64,000 nt of DNA from Frigoribacterium sp. SL97 (GCF_026625765.1 NZ_CP113062.1:2542001-2606000), one strand, 5' to 3'; positions 38,318-47,280 are shown, counted from the first letter of the stretch. The notes: a model not told the origin generated them from the letters alone. Numbers and translations are program-made.

Positions 38318-40003
38318 TCAGTCCGACCCGTCGAGCCCCCGCTGGGACGACGATCCGGTCGCCTCGCCCGACTGCGCCGCCTTGGCTCCGAGTGCCCGCC
38401 TGTCCTGCTCGGCGTTCTCGAGGGCGACGCGCTGCATCTCGTCCTTCTCCCACGGTGCGGGGAACGGGTAGTACCGCTCGAGGAAGTCCGTGACCGTCGC
38501 GGTCCGCTCGTCGTCGGTGACCTCGGGGAAGCTGCCGTCGTTGAGGCAGAAGAAGTCGAACGCGCGTTTCTTCAGCACCTCGGACAACGACGCCAGGCCC
38601 GACACCATCGTGGTGTCGATGTAGCTGACCTTCGCGTTCTCCTGCACGATCGCCCGACCCGTCATCAGCGAGTAGTAGTGGTAGAGCGAGTTCGTGACCG
38701 AGATGTTCTCCTTCGCACGGAAGGGGCTGCCGGCGGTGGCGGCGAACTCGTCGGCGAACTCGTGCTCCATCTCGAACAGGACGCTGCGGCGCAGCGGCGC
38801 GGCCGTGTGCTCGAGGTGGCGGGTGAGGACGCGGCCGAAGCGCTGCTGCAGCAGGCGGCGGTTGACCCGCGCGGCGTTCTCGAACCCGCTGCGGTCGATG
38901 TTGTTGTGCCCGAGCCCGATGCGGGTGTCGGCCTCGATGAACTTGGTGACGGAGCCCGGAGAGAAGAACATGCTCGGCGCGACGGGTCGCCCGAAGAACA
39001 TGTCGTCGTTCGAGTACAGGAAGTGCTCGCTGAGACCCTCGATGTGGTGCAGCTGGGACTCGACGGCCTGCGAGTTGTGCGTCGGGAGCATCGAGAGGTC
39101 GCTGAAGAACTCCTCGCTGCGCACGACGCGGACGCGGGGGTGCTCGCCCAACCACTCGGGCACGGGCGAGTCGGTCGCGATGTAGATGTTCCGGACCCAC
39201 GGGGCGAACATGTAGACCGACCGCAGGGCGTACTTGAGCTCGTCGATCTGACGGAACCGGGCCGCCGAGTCGTCGCCCTCGCCGACCACGTGACGTTTTG
39301 CCTGGGCGGCCCGGGCACGTTGGTACTCGATGGAGTTGCCGTCGACCCACGAGAAGACGATGTCGATGTCGAAGGTGATGTCGGTGGCGTGGTCGTCGAA
39401 CATGTGCTCGAGGGTGGGCCACTCGATGCCGTACCGCTCGACGGTCTGTTCGACGGCCTCGGCACGGGGCAGTTCGGTGCGCATGAGTGCGTTCTCGGTC
39501 GGGGCGAGGATCTCGTCGTCGGTGATGATCCAGAACTCGACCTGCACGGCCGTGCCCGCGCCGTAGCGGAGGCGGCCGATGGGTTCGACGCGGGGCCGGT
39601 AGACACGGAAGACCCGCTCCGTCTCGAGCTCGAGCCCGCCCTCGACGACGAGGGACGCCTGACCCTTGCGGGGCTTGGCGTAGAAGGGCTCGGTGGCCGA
39701 GGCCGCGACCATGGCGGCGGTAAAGCGGTCACGGTGGACGGTGTCGACGGCGATCACCGGGCGGACGTCGTTTCCGCGCACGAGCAGGAAGGGCACCTGG
39801 GCGGCGTCGAGCACCCGCCGGATGTAGAGCAGGTCCTCGATCATCGACTGTTGGGGCGTGAGGTGACCGTTGAGGAGCGTGAACTGGCCCTTGCGGACGA
39901 CGACGTCCTCTCGGTCGAGACCACCGGCTCGGTGACGAGGGGTCAGGAGAGGGCTCTCGGACGTGCCGACCATCTCTGACGTACCGGGGATCTCCGTGGC
40001 CAT
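38318..40003 (-). CDS. Stealth family sugar-phosphate transferase
   Basis: Stealth proteins are hexose-1-phosphate transferases that build phosphodiester-linked cell-surface glycans and resemble human GlcNAc-1-phosphotransferase. The 561-residue protein has CR1 in DIDIVFSWVDGNS near residue 215. CR2 is FRQIDELKYALRSVYMFAPW and IYIATDS, with FLYSNDDMFFGRP; CR3 and CR4 follow (HNNIDRSGFENAARVNRRLL, FCLNDGSF). The N-terminal 200 residues form a nucleotidyltransferase-like or unknown domain. ATG 40003 follows GGAAGG. No capsule cluster surrounds it, so its glycan is unknown. Confidence 0.9.
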   Translation of the reverse strand: MATEIPGTSEMVGTSESPLLTPRHRAGGLDREDVVVRKGQFTLLNGHLTPQQSMIEDLLYIRRVLDAAQVPFLLVRGNDVRPVIAVDTVHRDRFTAAMVAASATEPFYAKPRKGQASLVVEGGLELETERVFRVYRPRVEPIGRLRYGAGTAVQVEFWIITDDEILAPTENALMRTELPRAEAVEQTVERYGIEWPTLEHMFDDHATDITFDIDIVFSWVDGNSIEYQRARAAQAKRHVVGEGDDSAARFRQIDELKYALRSVYMFAPWVRNIYIATDSPVPEWLGEHPRVRVVRSEEFFSDLSMLPTHNSQAVESQLHHIEGLSEHFLYSNDDMFFGRPVAPSMFFSPGSVTKFIEADTRIGLGHNNIDRSGFENAARVNRRLLQQRFGRVLTRHLEHTAAPLRRSVLFEMEHEFADEFAATAGSPFRAKENISVTNSLYHYYSLMTGRAIVQENAKVSYIDTTMVSGLASLSEVLKKRAFDFFCLNDGSFPEVTDDERTATVTDFLERYYPFPAPWEKDEMQRVALENAEQDRRALGAKAAQSGEATGSSSQRGLDGSD

Positions 40004-40100
40004 GCAGACTCAACCTTCCGTGCGGGCCTCGGGCGGGCGGACGCACCCTCGGCATTTTACGGGGTCGGAGGCACCTCGGCGGATCCGCTGCCCACGACGG

Positions 40101-40472
40101 TCAGCGGCGGCCTCGGACCGGGGCCGCCCCCGTGGTCGTCGCGGCGGCGGTCGGCACCTTCACGAGCACCCCGACGGCGATCATGAGCGCCGCGGCGACG
40201 AACTGCAACCCTTGCCAGAGGTCGGGCTGGACGGGCACCACGAACACCGGGTTCCAGAGGACGGCCACGGCGGCGAGCAGGGGCAGCGCCCACCAGGCAC
40301 GCCCCCGGTAGGCGAAGACGAGGACGATCAGGGCGAAGATCGACACCACGTACCGGAACACGGTGAAGACGTCCGAGCCGAGCAACGCGGTGCCGGCCAA
40401 CAGGGCGATGGCCGCGATCAGGCCGGGCGCCAGGGCCGGACGCGTGAACGCGGGGGCGGTGGGGGTGGGCAC
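40101..40472 (-). CDS. Small membrane protein, DUF6804-like
   Basis: A 123-residue protein with about four hydrophobic helices (LIAAIALLAGTALLGSD, VVSIFALIVLVFAYRG, WALPLLAAVAVLWNPVF, LQFVAAALMIAVGVLVKV). The central NPVFVVPVQPDLWQGLQ with Trp and Pro resembles small actinobacterial membrane proteins labelled DUF6804, a match from memory only. It starts 3 bp after the SGNH hydrolase stop, so the two are co-transcribed. Function unknown. Confidence 0.7.
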   Translation of the reverse strand: MPTPTAPAFTRPALAPGLIAAIALLAGTALLGSDVFTVFRYVVSIFALIVLVFAYRGRAWWALPLLAAVAVLWNPVFVVPVQPDLWQGLQFVAAALMIAVGVLVKVPTAAATTTGAAPVRGRR

Positions 40473-40475
40473 CGC

Positions 40476-41060
40476 CTACTCGATGTCGTAGGCGACGTCG
40501 AGGACGCTGATCGGACGGCTCATCGGCGGCTCGTCACGCAGGCGCTCGAGGGCCGGCTGCAGTTCGCTCAACCAGGCCTGGTATCCGGCGTCGCTGAGGT
40601 GGACGTGGTCGGCGGCGAACTCGGGTCGCAGCGCGTCACCGGATTCGTCGGCGAGGGCGGGCCAGAGGTCGAGCCACTGCGCCCGGACCGTCGAGGAGAA
40701 CTGACGGAGGTGGCGGTTGGCGTCCTTGAGGCGGGGTGCGAACTCCGCCCCCCGCGGCGCGATCGACTGCAACAGCAGACGCGTGCCGGGCAGTTCACGA
40801 CGCATCGCCACCATGAGGTTCTCGATGCCGCGCACCACCTGTTCGACCGAGCGTCGCGCGGTGAAGTCGTTGGTGCCGATCATGAGCACGACGGAGTCGG
40901 GGTTCGCGGCCACGACGTCGTGGAGCCGTTCGGTCAGGCCGGCGACCGTGTCGCCCCCGACGCCCAGGTTGACGACCTGCTCGTCGGGCAACCACGCCGC
41001 CCAGTCGCCGTTCTCGGTCAAGCTGTCGCCGACGAAGGCGACGGTCTCTCGGTGTGTCAT
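40476..41060 (-). CDS. SGNH/GDSL-type esterase
   Basis: A 194-residue hydrolase of the SGNH fold acting on ester or acyl bonds. Block I FVGDSLTENGDW holds the Ser nucleophile. NLGVGGDTVAGL gives the Gly, MIGTNDF the Asn, and AADHVHLSDAGY the catalytic Asp-x-x-His. I choose ATG 41060 because AGGAGG lies 5 nt before it; the GTG one codon upstream would be too close. No signal peptide is seen, so a cytosolic role is likely. Substrate unknown. The small membrane protein gene follows directly. Confidence 0.88.
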   Translation of the reverse strand: MTHRETVAFVGDSLTENGDWAAWLPDEQVVNLGVGGDTVAGLTERLHDVVAANPDSVVLMIGTNDFTARRSVEQVVRGIENLMVAMRRELPGTRLLLQSIAPRGAEFAPRLKDANRHLRQFSSTVRAQWLDLWPALADESGDALRPEFAADHVHLSDAGYQAWLSELQPALERLRDEPPMSRPISVLDVAYDIE

Positions 41061-41152
41061 CACGACCTCCTGGTGGTCTGCTGAAGTGCCCCCATCGTGC
41101 CATCACCCGCTGGGAGCCGCGAACCGGCGCGCGCGTGCGCACCGCCCCGACC

Positions 41153-41359
41153 TCATTGACGGAAGCGCCGCGGCCTCTTCGACCAGACGCGGTCGAGCGC
41201 GTGGCGGACGCGCGGCAAGAGCACCACGAACGACGACACGACGACGAGCACCCCCAACAGCACCCCGAGCCACAACGGCACGGGCGACATGGCCTCGTCG
41301 CCCGCCGGGTACAGCGGCACCGGCGACGACGCCAGGACGAGGAGGCGCGGGTCGGTCAC
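41153..41359 (-). CDS. Small single-pass membrane protein, translationally coupled
   Basis: A 68-residue frame starting with GTG 41359, which overlaps the stop of the SDR/DUF2867 gene by GTGA. The sequence is TDPRLLVLASSPVPLYPAG, then a hydrophobic helix PLWLGVLLGVLVVVSSFVVL and a strongly basic tail (RVRHALDRVWSKRPRRFRQ), so the C terminus should face the cytoplasm. DPRLL at the N terminus is encoded by an exact 16-bp word (41338-41353). I do not recognise a family. Coupling and the clean helix argue that it is real. Confidence 0.6.
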   Translation of the reverse strand: MTDPRLLVLASSPVPLYPAGDEAMSPVPLWLGVLLGVLVVVSSFVVLLPRVRHALDRVWSKRPRRFRQ

Positions 41360-42960
41360 GCCACGGCCGTCGCGTCGGTCGTGGCCCCGCCCGCGGCACC
41401 GGCCGCCCGCTCGCCGGTCGCCCGGGCGGCCGCCTCCCGCTCGGCCGTCGCCGTGATGCGCCGCAGCATGCCCGAGAAGATCACGCCGTGGAACGGCAGG
41501 ATCGCGAACCAGTAGAGGCGCCCGCCGAGTCCCTGCGGAAAAAACACCGCGCGTTGGCGGTAGTGCGAGCCGCCGTCGCGACGCGGCTCGACCGTGAGTT
41601 CCAGCCACGCGCCTCCGGGGACCTTCATCTCGGCCCGGAGCCGCAGCAGGCGGCCGCGATCGAGCTTCTCGACCCGCCACCAGTCGAGGGCGTCCCCGAC
41701 GCGCAGGGTGGTCGCACTGCGGCGGCCGCGACGGAGGCCCACTCCCCCGACCAGTCGGTCCATCCAGCCGCGGGCCGACCACGCCAGCGGGAACGAGTAC
41801 CACCCGTTCTCGCCGCCGATGCTCTCGAGCACCTTCCAGAGCTCGGCGGCCGGAGCGGAGGTGTCGGTCTGCCGGTCGTCGGTGTAGACGATGTGCCCGG
41901 ACCAGTCGGGGTCGCTCGGCAGCAGGTCGCTCGGCGCGCCGGCGACCGACGAGTCCTGCCAGCTGGTCTCGACGTCGCCGTCCTGTTCACGCTGCAGGGC
42001 GAGGCGGACGGCGCGACGGTAGGGCAGCAGCCCCTCGGCGGGCGGGGGCACGACGGCGTCGATGTCGTGCTCGCGGACGACGCAGTCGTACTGCAGCGAC
42101 GCGATGATCGGCACGGCGAGGGCGCGGGGCACGGGGGTGACGAGGTTGACCCACTGCGAGGCGAGCCACGGGGTGAAGACGGGGAGGGACGCGATCGGCC
42201 GCTGCTTGAGGCCGGCCTCGAGGGCGTACCCGTTCATCATCTGCCCGTACCGGAGTACGTCGGGACCACCGATGTCGAAGGTGCGGTTGACGTCGTCGGG
42301 CACGTCGGCCGCCCCGAGCAGGTAGTGCAGCACGTCGCGCACGGCGATCGGCTGGATGAAGTTGCGGACCCACTTCGGTGCCGGCATGTAGGGCAGCACG
42401 TCCGTCAGGTGGCGCACCATCTCGAACGAGGCGCTGCCCGACCCGATGACGACGCCGGCCTGCAGGGCGACGGTCGGGACCCCGCTCGCCAGCAGGACGT
42501 CCCCGACGTCCTTGCGCGACTGCAGGTGCTTCGACAGGTCGCCCTCGGGGTGCAGTCCGCCGAGGTAGACGATCCGGCGGACACCCGCGTCGCGCGCCGC
42601 GTCGGCGACGGTGTGCGCCGCGTCGGCCTCGGCGCGCTCGAAGTCGCCCTTGCCACCCATCGCGTGGGCGAGGTAGTAGACGACGTCGACGCCCTCCATG
42701 GCCGGACGCACCGTCTCGGGGTCGGTCAGGTCGCCCTGGACCACCTCGACGTCGCCGGACCAGGGCACGTCGCGCAGCTTCTCGGGCGATCGCACGAGCA
42801 CCCGCACGTCCGCCCCGGCGGCCACGAGCCGCGGCGTCAACCGCCCGCCGATGTACCCGGTCGCCCCGGTCACGAGCACCCGGCGGGAGGCCACGGCGTG
42901 GTCGGTGTCGCTCGTGACGGGGGCGCTCGACGGCTCGGCGTCGGGAGTGTTCGCTGACAT
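41356..42960 (-). CDS. SDR family NAD(P)-binding protein fused to DUF2867
   Basis: A 534-residue two-domain protein. Residues 27-330 form an atypical SDR (VLVTGATGYIGGRLTPRLVA, YYLAHAMGG, IVYLGGLHPEGDLSKHLQSR). Residues 360-505 form a DUF2867/SRPBCC-like domain (LWKVLESIGGENGWYSFPLA, WWRVEKLDRGRLLRLRAEMK). The organisation matches YbjT-like proteins, whose role is unclear; quinone or isoprenoid-related reduction has been suggested for relatives. An Ala-rich tail follows. It is divergent from deoC by 26 bp and coupled to a small membrane protein. Confidence 0.85.
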   Translation of the reverse strand: MSANTPDAEPSSAPVTSDTDHAVASRRVLVTGATGYIGGRLTPRLVAAGADVRVLVRSPEKLRDVPWSGDVEVVQGDLTDPETVRPAMEGVDVVYYLAHAMGGKGDFERAEADAAHTVADAARDAGVRRIVYLGGLHPEGDLSKHLQSRKDVGDVLLASGVPTVALQAGVVIGSGSASFEMVRHLTDVLPYMPAPKWVRNFIQPIAVRDVLHYLLGAADVPDDVNRTFDIGGPDVLRYGQMMNGYALEAGLKQRPIASLPVFTPWLASQWVNLVTPVPRALAVPIIASLQYDCVVREHDIDAVVPPPAEGLLPYRRAVRLALQREQDGDVETSWQDSSVAGAPSDLLPSDPDWSGHIVYTDDRQTDTSAPAAELWKVLESIGGENGWYSFPLAWSARGWMDRLVGGVGLRRGRRSATTLRVGDALDWWRVEKLDRGRLLRLRAEMKVPGGAWLELTVEPRRDGGSHYRQRAVFFPQGLGGRLYWFAILPFHGVIFSGMLRRITATAEREAAARATGERAAGAAGGATTDATAVA

Positions 42961-42986
42961 GGGCCCAAGCTACGCTGGACCCCATC

Positions 42987-43715
42987 ATGACTACCCAGCA
43001 GCTCCCCACCGTCTCCGCCGTCGCCGGCATGATCGACCACGCGATCCTCAAGCCCGAGCTCACCCGCGCCGAGGTCGACGCGGCCCTCGACGACGCCGCC
43101 GCGAACCACGTCTTCAGCGTCTGCGTCCGGCCCTCCGACATCGCGCACGCCGTCGAGCGCCTCGAGGGCACCGGCGTGCTCGTCGGCACCGTCATCGGCT
43201 TCCCCCACGGCACGACCTCGACGGCCGCCAAGGCCGCCGAGTCGCGCCAGGCGATCGCCGACGGCGCCGCCGAACTCGACATGGTCGTCAACATCGGCTG
43301 GCTGCGCAGCGGCATGACCGACGAGGTCGAGGCCGACGTGCGCGGCGTGGTCGAGGCGGCGGGCGACACGCTCGTCAAGGTCATCCTCGAGACGGCCTAC
43401 CTCGACGACGACCAGATCGTCGCCGGTTCGACGGCCGCCGAGCGCGCCGGAGCCGCCTTCGTCAAGACGTCCACGGGCTTCGCCGGTGGCGGGGCGACGC
43501 TCCCGCACCTGCGCCTCATGCGCGAGGCCGTCTCCGACTCGGTGCAGGTCAAGCCCTCGGGCGGCGTGCGCGGCCTCGACACCGTGCTCGAGATGCTCGA
43601 GCTCGGCGTCACGCGCTTCGGCACGAGCGCCAGCGGCACGATCCTCGCCGACCTGGCGCACCGCCTCGAGACGGGCCGCGCCTCGGGCGCGGGCGACGAC
43701 ACGACGTCGTACTGA
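42987..43715 (+). CDS. deoC: Deoxyribose-phosphate aldolase
   Basis: Class I aldolase cleaving 2-deoxyribose 5-phosphate to glyceraldehyde 3-phosphate and acetaldehyde in deoxynucleoside catabolism. The 242-residue TIM barrel has the Schiff-base lysine in FVKTSTGFAGGGAT near residue 160, the proton-relay Lys in VKPSGGVRG near 188 and Asp in ELDMVVNIGWLR near 98. ATG 42987. It is not in a deo operon here. The acetaldehyde product is a possible substrate of the dehydrogenase at 30.5 kb, but they are far apart. Confidence 0.95.
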   Translation: MTTQQLPTVSAVAGMIDHAILKPELTRAEVDAALDDAAANHVFSVCVRPSDIAHAVERLEGTGVLVGTVIGFPHGTTSTAAKAAESRQAIADGAAELDMVVNIGWLRSGMTDEVEADVRGVVEAAGDTLVKVILETAYLDDDQIVAGSTAAERAGAAFVKTSTGFAGGGATLPHLRLMREAVSDSVQVKPSGGVRGLDTVLEMLELGVTRFGTSASGTILADLAHRLETGRASGAGDDTTSY

Positions 43716-43719
43716 CGAG

Positions 43720-43767
43720 CCGAGGAGGCGCGGGTGACGTCGACGACGTGACCCGCGCCTCCTCGAG
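43720..43767. terminator. Terminator-like hairpin built from two inverted copies of the 16-bp word
   Basis: CGAGGAGGCGCGGGT (43721-43735) and ACCCGCGCCTCCTCG (43751-43765) are a perfect 15-bp inverted repeat around 15 bases that themselves contain GACGTCGACGACGT. It lies 5 bp past the deoC stop, in the convergent gap to ribF. Confidence 0.88.
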
Positions 43768-43861
43768 GCGGTCGGGCCGCACCGCCGCACGGTTCGGCGT
43801 CCTGCCGTCGACGTGCGCCGGACGATCGACTCCCAGCGCTCGACGCGTGACGCGTGACGCC

Positions 43862-44803
43862 TCAGGCGGTCGGCAGCCCCAGGATCTCGCGCGTGCGGAC
43901 GACGTCGGCCCGGATGTGCGCGATCAGGGCGTCGAGCCCCTCGAAGCGCACGTTGCCGCGCACCCAGTCGACGAAGTGGACGGTGACCTCGAGCCCGTAG
44001 AGGTCGAGCGAGACGTCGAGCAGGTGCGCCTCGACCTGCTTGGCCGGCACCCCCTCGAACGTCGGGTTGTTGCCGACCGACACGGCCGCCGGGTAGAGCG
44101 TGTCGCCGACCGAGACCCGGGCGGCGTAGACGCCGTCGGCCGGGACGAACCCCTCGCTGTCGCGGGCCAGGTTGGCCGTCGGGAACCCCAGCTCGCGGCC
44201 CCGCTGTTCTCCGTGGACGACGATGCCGCGCACCGACGGCTCGCGACCGAGCAGGACGCCGGCCTCACGGACGTCACCCGCGTCCATCAGCTCGCGGATC
44301 CAGGTGGACGAGGCTCGGCGGCCGCCACTCGGCCTCACGTCGTCGATCGACACGACCCGGAACCCGCGCGAGGCACCGAGTCCGCGCAGGGTGTCGACGG
44401 TGCCGCTGCCGCGCACGCCGAACCGGAAGTCGTCACCCACGAACACGACGCGGGCGTGCAGGGCCCCGACGAGGATGCGGTCGACGAACTCGTCGGGCGT
44501 CAGCGCCCGCAGCTCGGCGTCGAAGGTGAGCATGAGGGTCGCGGCGACCCCGGCCTCGTCGAGCAGTTCGCGCTTCTGACGGTTGCTGACGAGAGCCGTC
44601 GGCACGTCGTCGGGTCGCAGGACCGCCAACGGGTGCCGGTCGAACGTGACCACGGTGGACACGAGACCCTCGTCGCGCGCCACCCCCTCGAGCATGTCGA
44701 TCACGGCGCGGTGCCCGACGTGGACCCCGTCGAACTTGCCGATGGTGACGGCGCTCGGCCCGAAGTCGGGCGGCACGTCGCCGACCAGGTCGTAGAACTG
44801 CAC
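43862..44803 (-). CDS. ribF: Bifunctional riboflavin kinase/FAD synthetase
   Basis: Makes FMN and then FAD. The N-terminal nucleotidyltransferase has TIGKFDGVHVGHRAVIDML near residues 20-38 and STWIREL (the S/T-x-x-R loop) near 163. The C-terminal flavokinase has GFPTANLARD near 202 and the metal/nucleotide site GVYAARVSVGD with NPTFEG. 313 residues, full length. GTG 44803 (QFYDLVGDVPPDFGPS). A membrane protein gene ends 5 bp upstream; truB lies further up the same strand, as in many bacteria. Confidence 0.95.
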   Translation of the reverse strand: MQFYDLVGDVPPDFGPSAVTIGKFDGVHVGHRAVIDMLEGVARDEGLVSTVVTFDRHPLAVLRPDDVPTALVSNRQKRELLDEAGVAATLMLTFDAELRALTPDEFVDRILVGALHARVVFVGDDFRFGVRGSGTVDTLRGLGASRGFRVVSIDDVRPSGGRRASSTWIRELMDAGDVREAGVLLGREPSVRGIVVHGEQRGRELGFPTANLARDSEGFVPADGVYAARVSVGDTLYPAAVSVGNNPTFEGVPAKQVEAHLLDVSLDLYGLEVTVHFVDWVRGNVRFEGLDALIAHIRADVVRTREILGLPTA

Positions 44804-44808
44804 GCGCG

Positions 44809-45300
44809 CTACCTCGTCGTGCCCGGGTCGCGAGGGACCCCACCGGCCCCCACGCCGTCGGCACCCGCCCCGTCGACCCCCGAGGCGTCGACGGCCCGGG
44901 CCACGCGGCCCTGCCGGCGCAGCCACAGGATGCCGAGCACGGGCAGGACGAGCGGCACGAAGCCGTACCCGCGACCGAAGAACGACCACACGGTGTCGTG
45001 CGGGAAGAGTTCGGGGTCGAGCACGGTCACGAGACCGATGATCAGGACGCCGGCGAGCTCGAAGCTGATGGTCGCCCAGGCGACGGCGTACCACCCCTGG
45101 CCACGGCCGATGAGCGCCACGGTGGCGACGATGTAGACGACGGCCGACAACGCGCTCAGGGTGTAGGCCAGCGGAGCCTCGGAGAACTGGGTCGCGATCT
45201 GGAAGACCGACCGACCGGTGGCGGCGAGGGCGAGGAGGGCGTACACGGCGATGAGGACCCGGCCGAGGCCGACCGCGCGCGTTGACTTCTGAGTGACCAT
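44809..45300 (-). CDS. Membrane protein of unknown function
   Basis: A 163-residue protein with four predicted helices (VLIAVYALLALAATGRSV, ALSAVVYIVATVALIG, WATISFELAGVLIIGLVTVL, YGFVPLVLPVLGILWL). A Gly/Ala/Asp-rich tail carries the sequence GVDGAGADGVGAGG. The FFGRGYGFVPLVLP motif is familiar from actinobacterial proteins encoded between truB and ribF, but I know no function. ATG 45300. It sits 5 bp upstream of ribF and likely in one transcript with truB. Confidence 0.75.
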   Translation of the reverse strand: MVTQKSTRAVGLGRVLIAVYALLALAATGRSVFQIATQFSEAPLAYTLSALSAVVYIVATVALIGRGQGWYAVAWATISFELAGVLIIGLVTVLDPELFPHDTVWSFFGRGYGFVPLVLPVLGILWLRRQGRVARAVDASGVDGAGADGVGAGGVPRDPGTTR

Positions 45301-45346
45301 CTCGTCAAGGATAGGACTCCGACGCCTCCACCGCCGACCGGGTGGG

Positions 45347-45715
45347 TCAGAGGCCCTGGACGGTCCAGATCTGGAACATCCGGTAGACCATCACCGCGAT
45401 CGCGAACGACGAGGTCGCCAGCACGAGGTTGCTCCAGCGCGTCCGGTCGACGAGCGCCCAGACCGTCGCGAGGGGCGGCAGGAGGATGGCCGAGACCAGG
45501 TAGATGTAGAACTCCACGAGGTTGCCCGTCGGTGCGTTGCCGACGAAGGGAGCGACGATCGCGACGACCAGCTGCACCAGCAGGAGCAGCAGCACGACGG
45601 CACCCGTGCCGACGGTGATGTCGTCGGGCTGACGTCTGGCGAAGCAGGCGACCACGCAGACGATGCCGGCCACCACGGCCACCACGACCTGCACCCAGGT
45701 GAACCACTCGATCAT
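45347..45715 (-). CDS. Small four-helix membrane protein of unknown function
   Basis: A 122-residue protein from ATG 45715, overlapping the truB stop by ATGA. Helices are WVQVVVAVVAGIVCVVACF, VVLLLLLVQLVVAIVAPF, YIYLVSAILLPPLATVWALV and LVLATSSFAIAVMVYRMF. The motif NLVEFYIYLVSA and DRTRWSN suggest a conserved actinobacterial family, but no function is known to me. Coupled translation with truB and position before the next membrane protein suggest a truB-X-X-ribF operon. Confidence 0.75.
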   Translation of the reverse strand: MIEWFTWVQVVVAVVAGIVCVVACFARRQPDDITVGTGAVVLLLLLVQLVVAIVAPFVGNAPTGNLVEFYIYLVSAILLPPLATVWALVDRTRWSNLVLATSSFAIAVMVYRMFQIWTVQGL

Positions 45716-46611
45716 GCCTGCACCTCGTCGGTCGGGAAGTTCACGATGGGCTTGGCGGCCCCGCCCCGCACCGAGACCAGGCCGGCGAGGGCGCCCGTCG
45801 GGGTGACCGCGGCGACGGGCCCCGGGGTGTCGGCCAGCTCGACGGCCACGCGCTTGCCGTGCCCGAGGTCGACGGCCTCGGCAGCGGTCATCGACCACTC
45901 GGGGAAGAGGGTACGGGCGACGTCGACGGGAGGGAGCAGCGCCGGGGCGACGTCGATGCCCTCGAGGACGGAGGCGCGGGTCACGTCGAACGGCCCGACC
46001 CGCGTCCGACGCAGTGCGGTCAGGTGTCCCCCGACGCCGAGGTCGGCTCCGAGGTCGCGGGCGAGGGCCCGGACGTAGGTGCCGGACGAACACGAGACCC
46101 GCACGTCGAGGTCGCGCACGGGCACACCGTCGACGACGGTGTCGCGTCGCTCGAGCACGGTGAACTCGGAGATCGTCACGTCGCGGGCCGTCAACTCGAC
46201 CTCGACCCCGGCACGGGCGAGGTCGTAGGCGCGACGGCCGTCGACCTTGATCGCGCTGACCGTGGTGGGCACCTGGCTGATCGGCCCGGTCAGTCGCGCG
46301 ATGCCGGCGTCGACGGCGTCGTCGGTGACGTCTCCGGCCGCGGTCGTCGAGACGACCTCGCCGTCGCTGTCGTCGCTGGTGGTGGAGACGCCGAGGCGGA
46401 TGGTGGCGTCGTAGCCCTTGTCGAGGCCGACCAGGAAGGTCAGGAGGCGCGTCGACGAGTTCAGGCCCAAGACCAGCAACCCCGTGGCCAGCGGGTCGAG
46501 CGTGCCGGCGTGGCCGACCTTGCGCGTGCCCGCGGCCTTCCGCACACGGGAGACCACGTCGTGGCTGGTGATGCCCTGCGGCTTGTCGACGAGGAGGAGA
46601 CCGCTGTTCAC
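45712..46611 (-). CDS. truB: tRNA pseudouridine(55) synthase
   Basis: Converts U55 of the tRNA T-loop to pseudouridine. The 299-residue protein has GLLLVDKPQGITSHDVVSRV at the N terminus, the catalytic Asp in GHAGTLDPLATGLLVL near residue 39, and VSCSSGTYVRALARDLG near 175. A C-terminal PUA-like part ends NFPTDEVQA. GTG 46611. In many bacteria truB follows rbfA; here mutY and a kinase-like gene interrupt the usual nusA-infB-rbfA-truB order. Confidence 0.95.
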   Translation of the reverse strand: MNSGLLLVDKPQGITSHDVVSRVRKAAGTRKVGHAGTLDPLATGLLVLGLNSSTRLLTFLVGLDKGYDATIRLGVSTTSDDSDGEVVSTTAAGDVTDDAVDAGIARLTGPISQVPTTVSAIKVDGRRAYDLARAGVEVELTARDVTISEFTVLERRDTVVDGVPVRDLDVRVSCSSGTYVRALARDLGADLGVGGHLTALRRTRVGPFDVTRASVLEGIDVAPALLPPVDVARTLFPEWSMTAAEAVDLGHGKRVAVELADTPGPVAAVTPTGALAGLVSVRGGAAKPIVNFPTDEVQA

Positions 46612-46657
46612 CCGACGACGTTAGCGCAGCAGGACCGCGACGAAGCCGGGGACGCGC

Positions 46658-47212
46658 TCAGCACGCGTCGTCGAAACGTCGACGGGGGTGCTCGCGGTCG
46701 GAGTTGTCGACGACGGCCGAGGCCCTGGCCCGGGCGTCGAGTCGCGAGTCGTCGGCGGTGACCCACACCCGGTAGTGCCACAGCCCGGCGAGGCCGGGGC
46801 GGGCGAGGTCGGTGCCGTCGACGAGCAGCACCGCGTCGGCGGGGCCGGTGACCCACGCGGACTCGACCGCACGGTCGGCGTCGGCGTCCCAGGCCCGGTC
46901 GACCCAGCCCGTGCTGCCGCCCATCCGGAACGGCTCGACGAGCACCCGCCGGAAGAGGCTCTCGTCGAGGACCGGAGCGGAGTCCCGAGACGCCCCTGCG
47001 GGCCGTTTCTCGAAGCCGGCGAGCGAGGCGCGGAAGGCCGCGTGGCCCTGCTCGCGGAAGGCCTCGAGGAGGTCGTCGGCGAGACCGGCCGCACCCGCGC
47101 CTCCATCGCTGTCGATCGCGACGAGCACGCGTCCGCGCCCGTAGTTGTGCACGATCTCGGTGGCGAGTTCGCGCAGCGTGTCCTTCTTGGCAGGGGCCCA
47201 TCGGGTGGTCAT
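46658..47212 (-). CDS. Uridine kinase-like protein with degenerate P-loop
   Basis: A 184-residue protein resembling the nucleoside kinase fold (VLVAIDSDGGAGAAGLADDL near residue 28, RRVLVEPFRMGG, DAVLLVDGTDLARPGLAGLW). The expected Walker A GxxGxGKS/T has lost its Lys and Ser/Thr (GGAGAAGLA), so classic ATP binding is doubtful. The fold may have been kept for another role. It lies 46 bp upstream of truB on the same strand and is divergent from mutY. ATG 47212. Confidence 0.7.
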   Translation of the reverse strand: MTTRWAPAKKDTLRELATEIVHNYGRGRVLVAIDSDGGAGAAGLADDLLEAFREQGHAAFRASLAGFEKRPAGASRDSAPVLDESLFRRVLVEPFRMGGSTGWVDRAWDADADRAVESAWVTGPADAVLLVDGTDLARPGLAGLWHYRVWVTADDSRLDARARASAVVDNSDREHPRRRFDDAC

Positions 47213-47280
47213 GAGGCCACCGTACGCCCGACGGCCGGGACCTCGCCGGGCACGCCCTCGACGAGCCGTAGGCTCGTACG

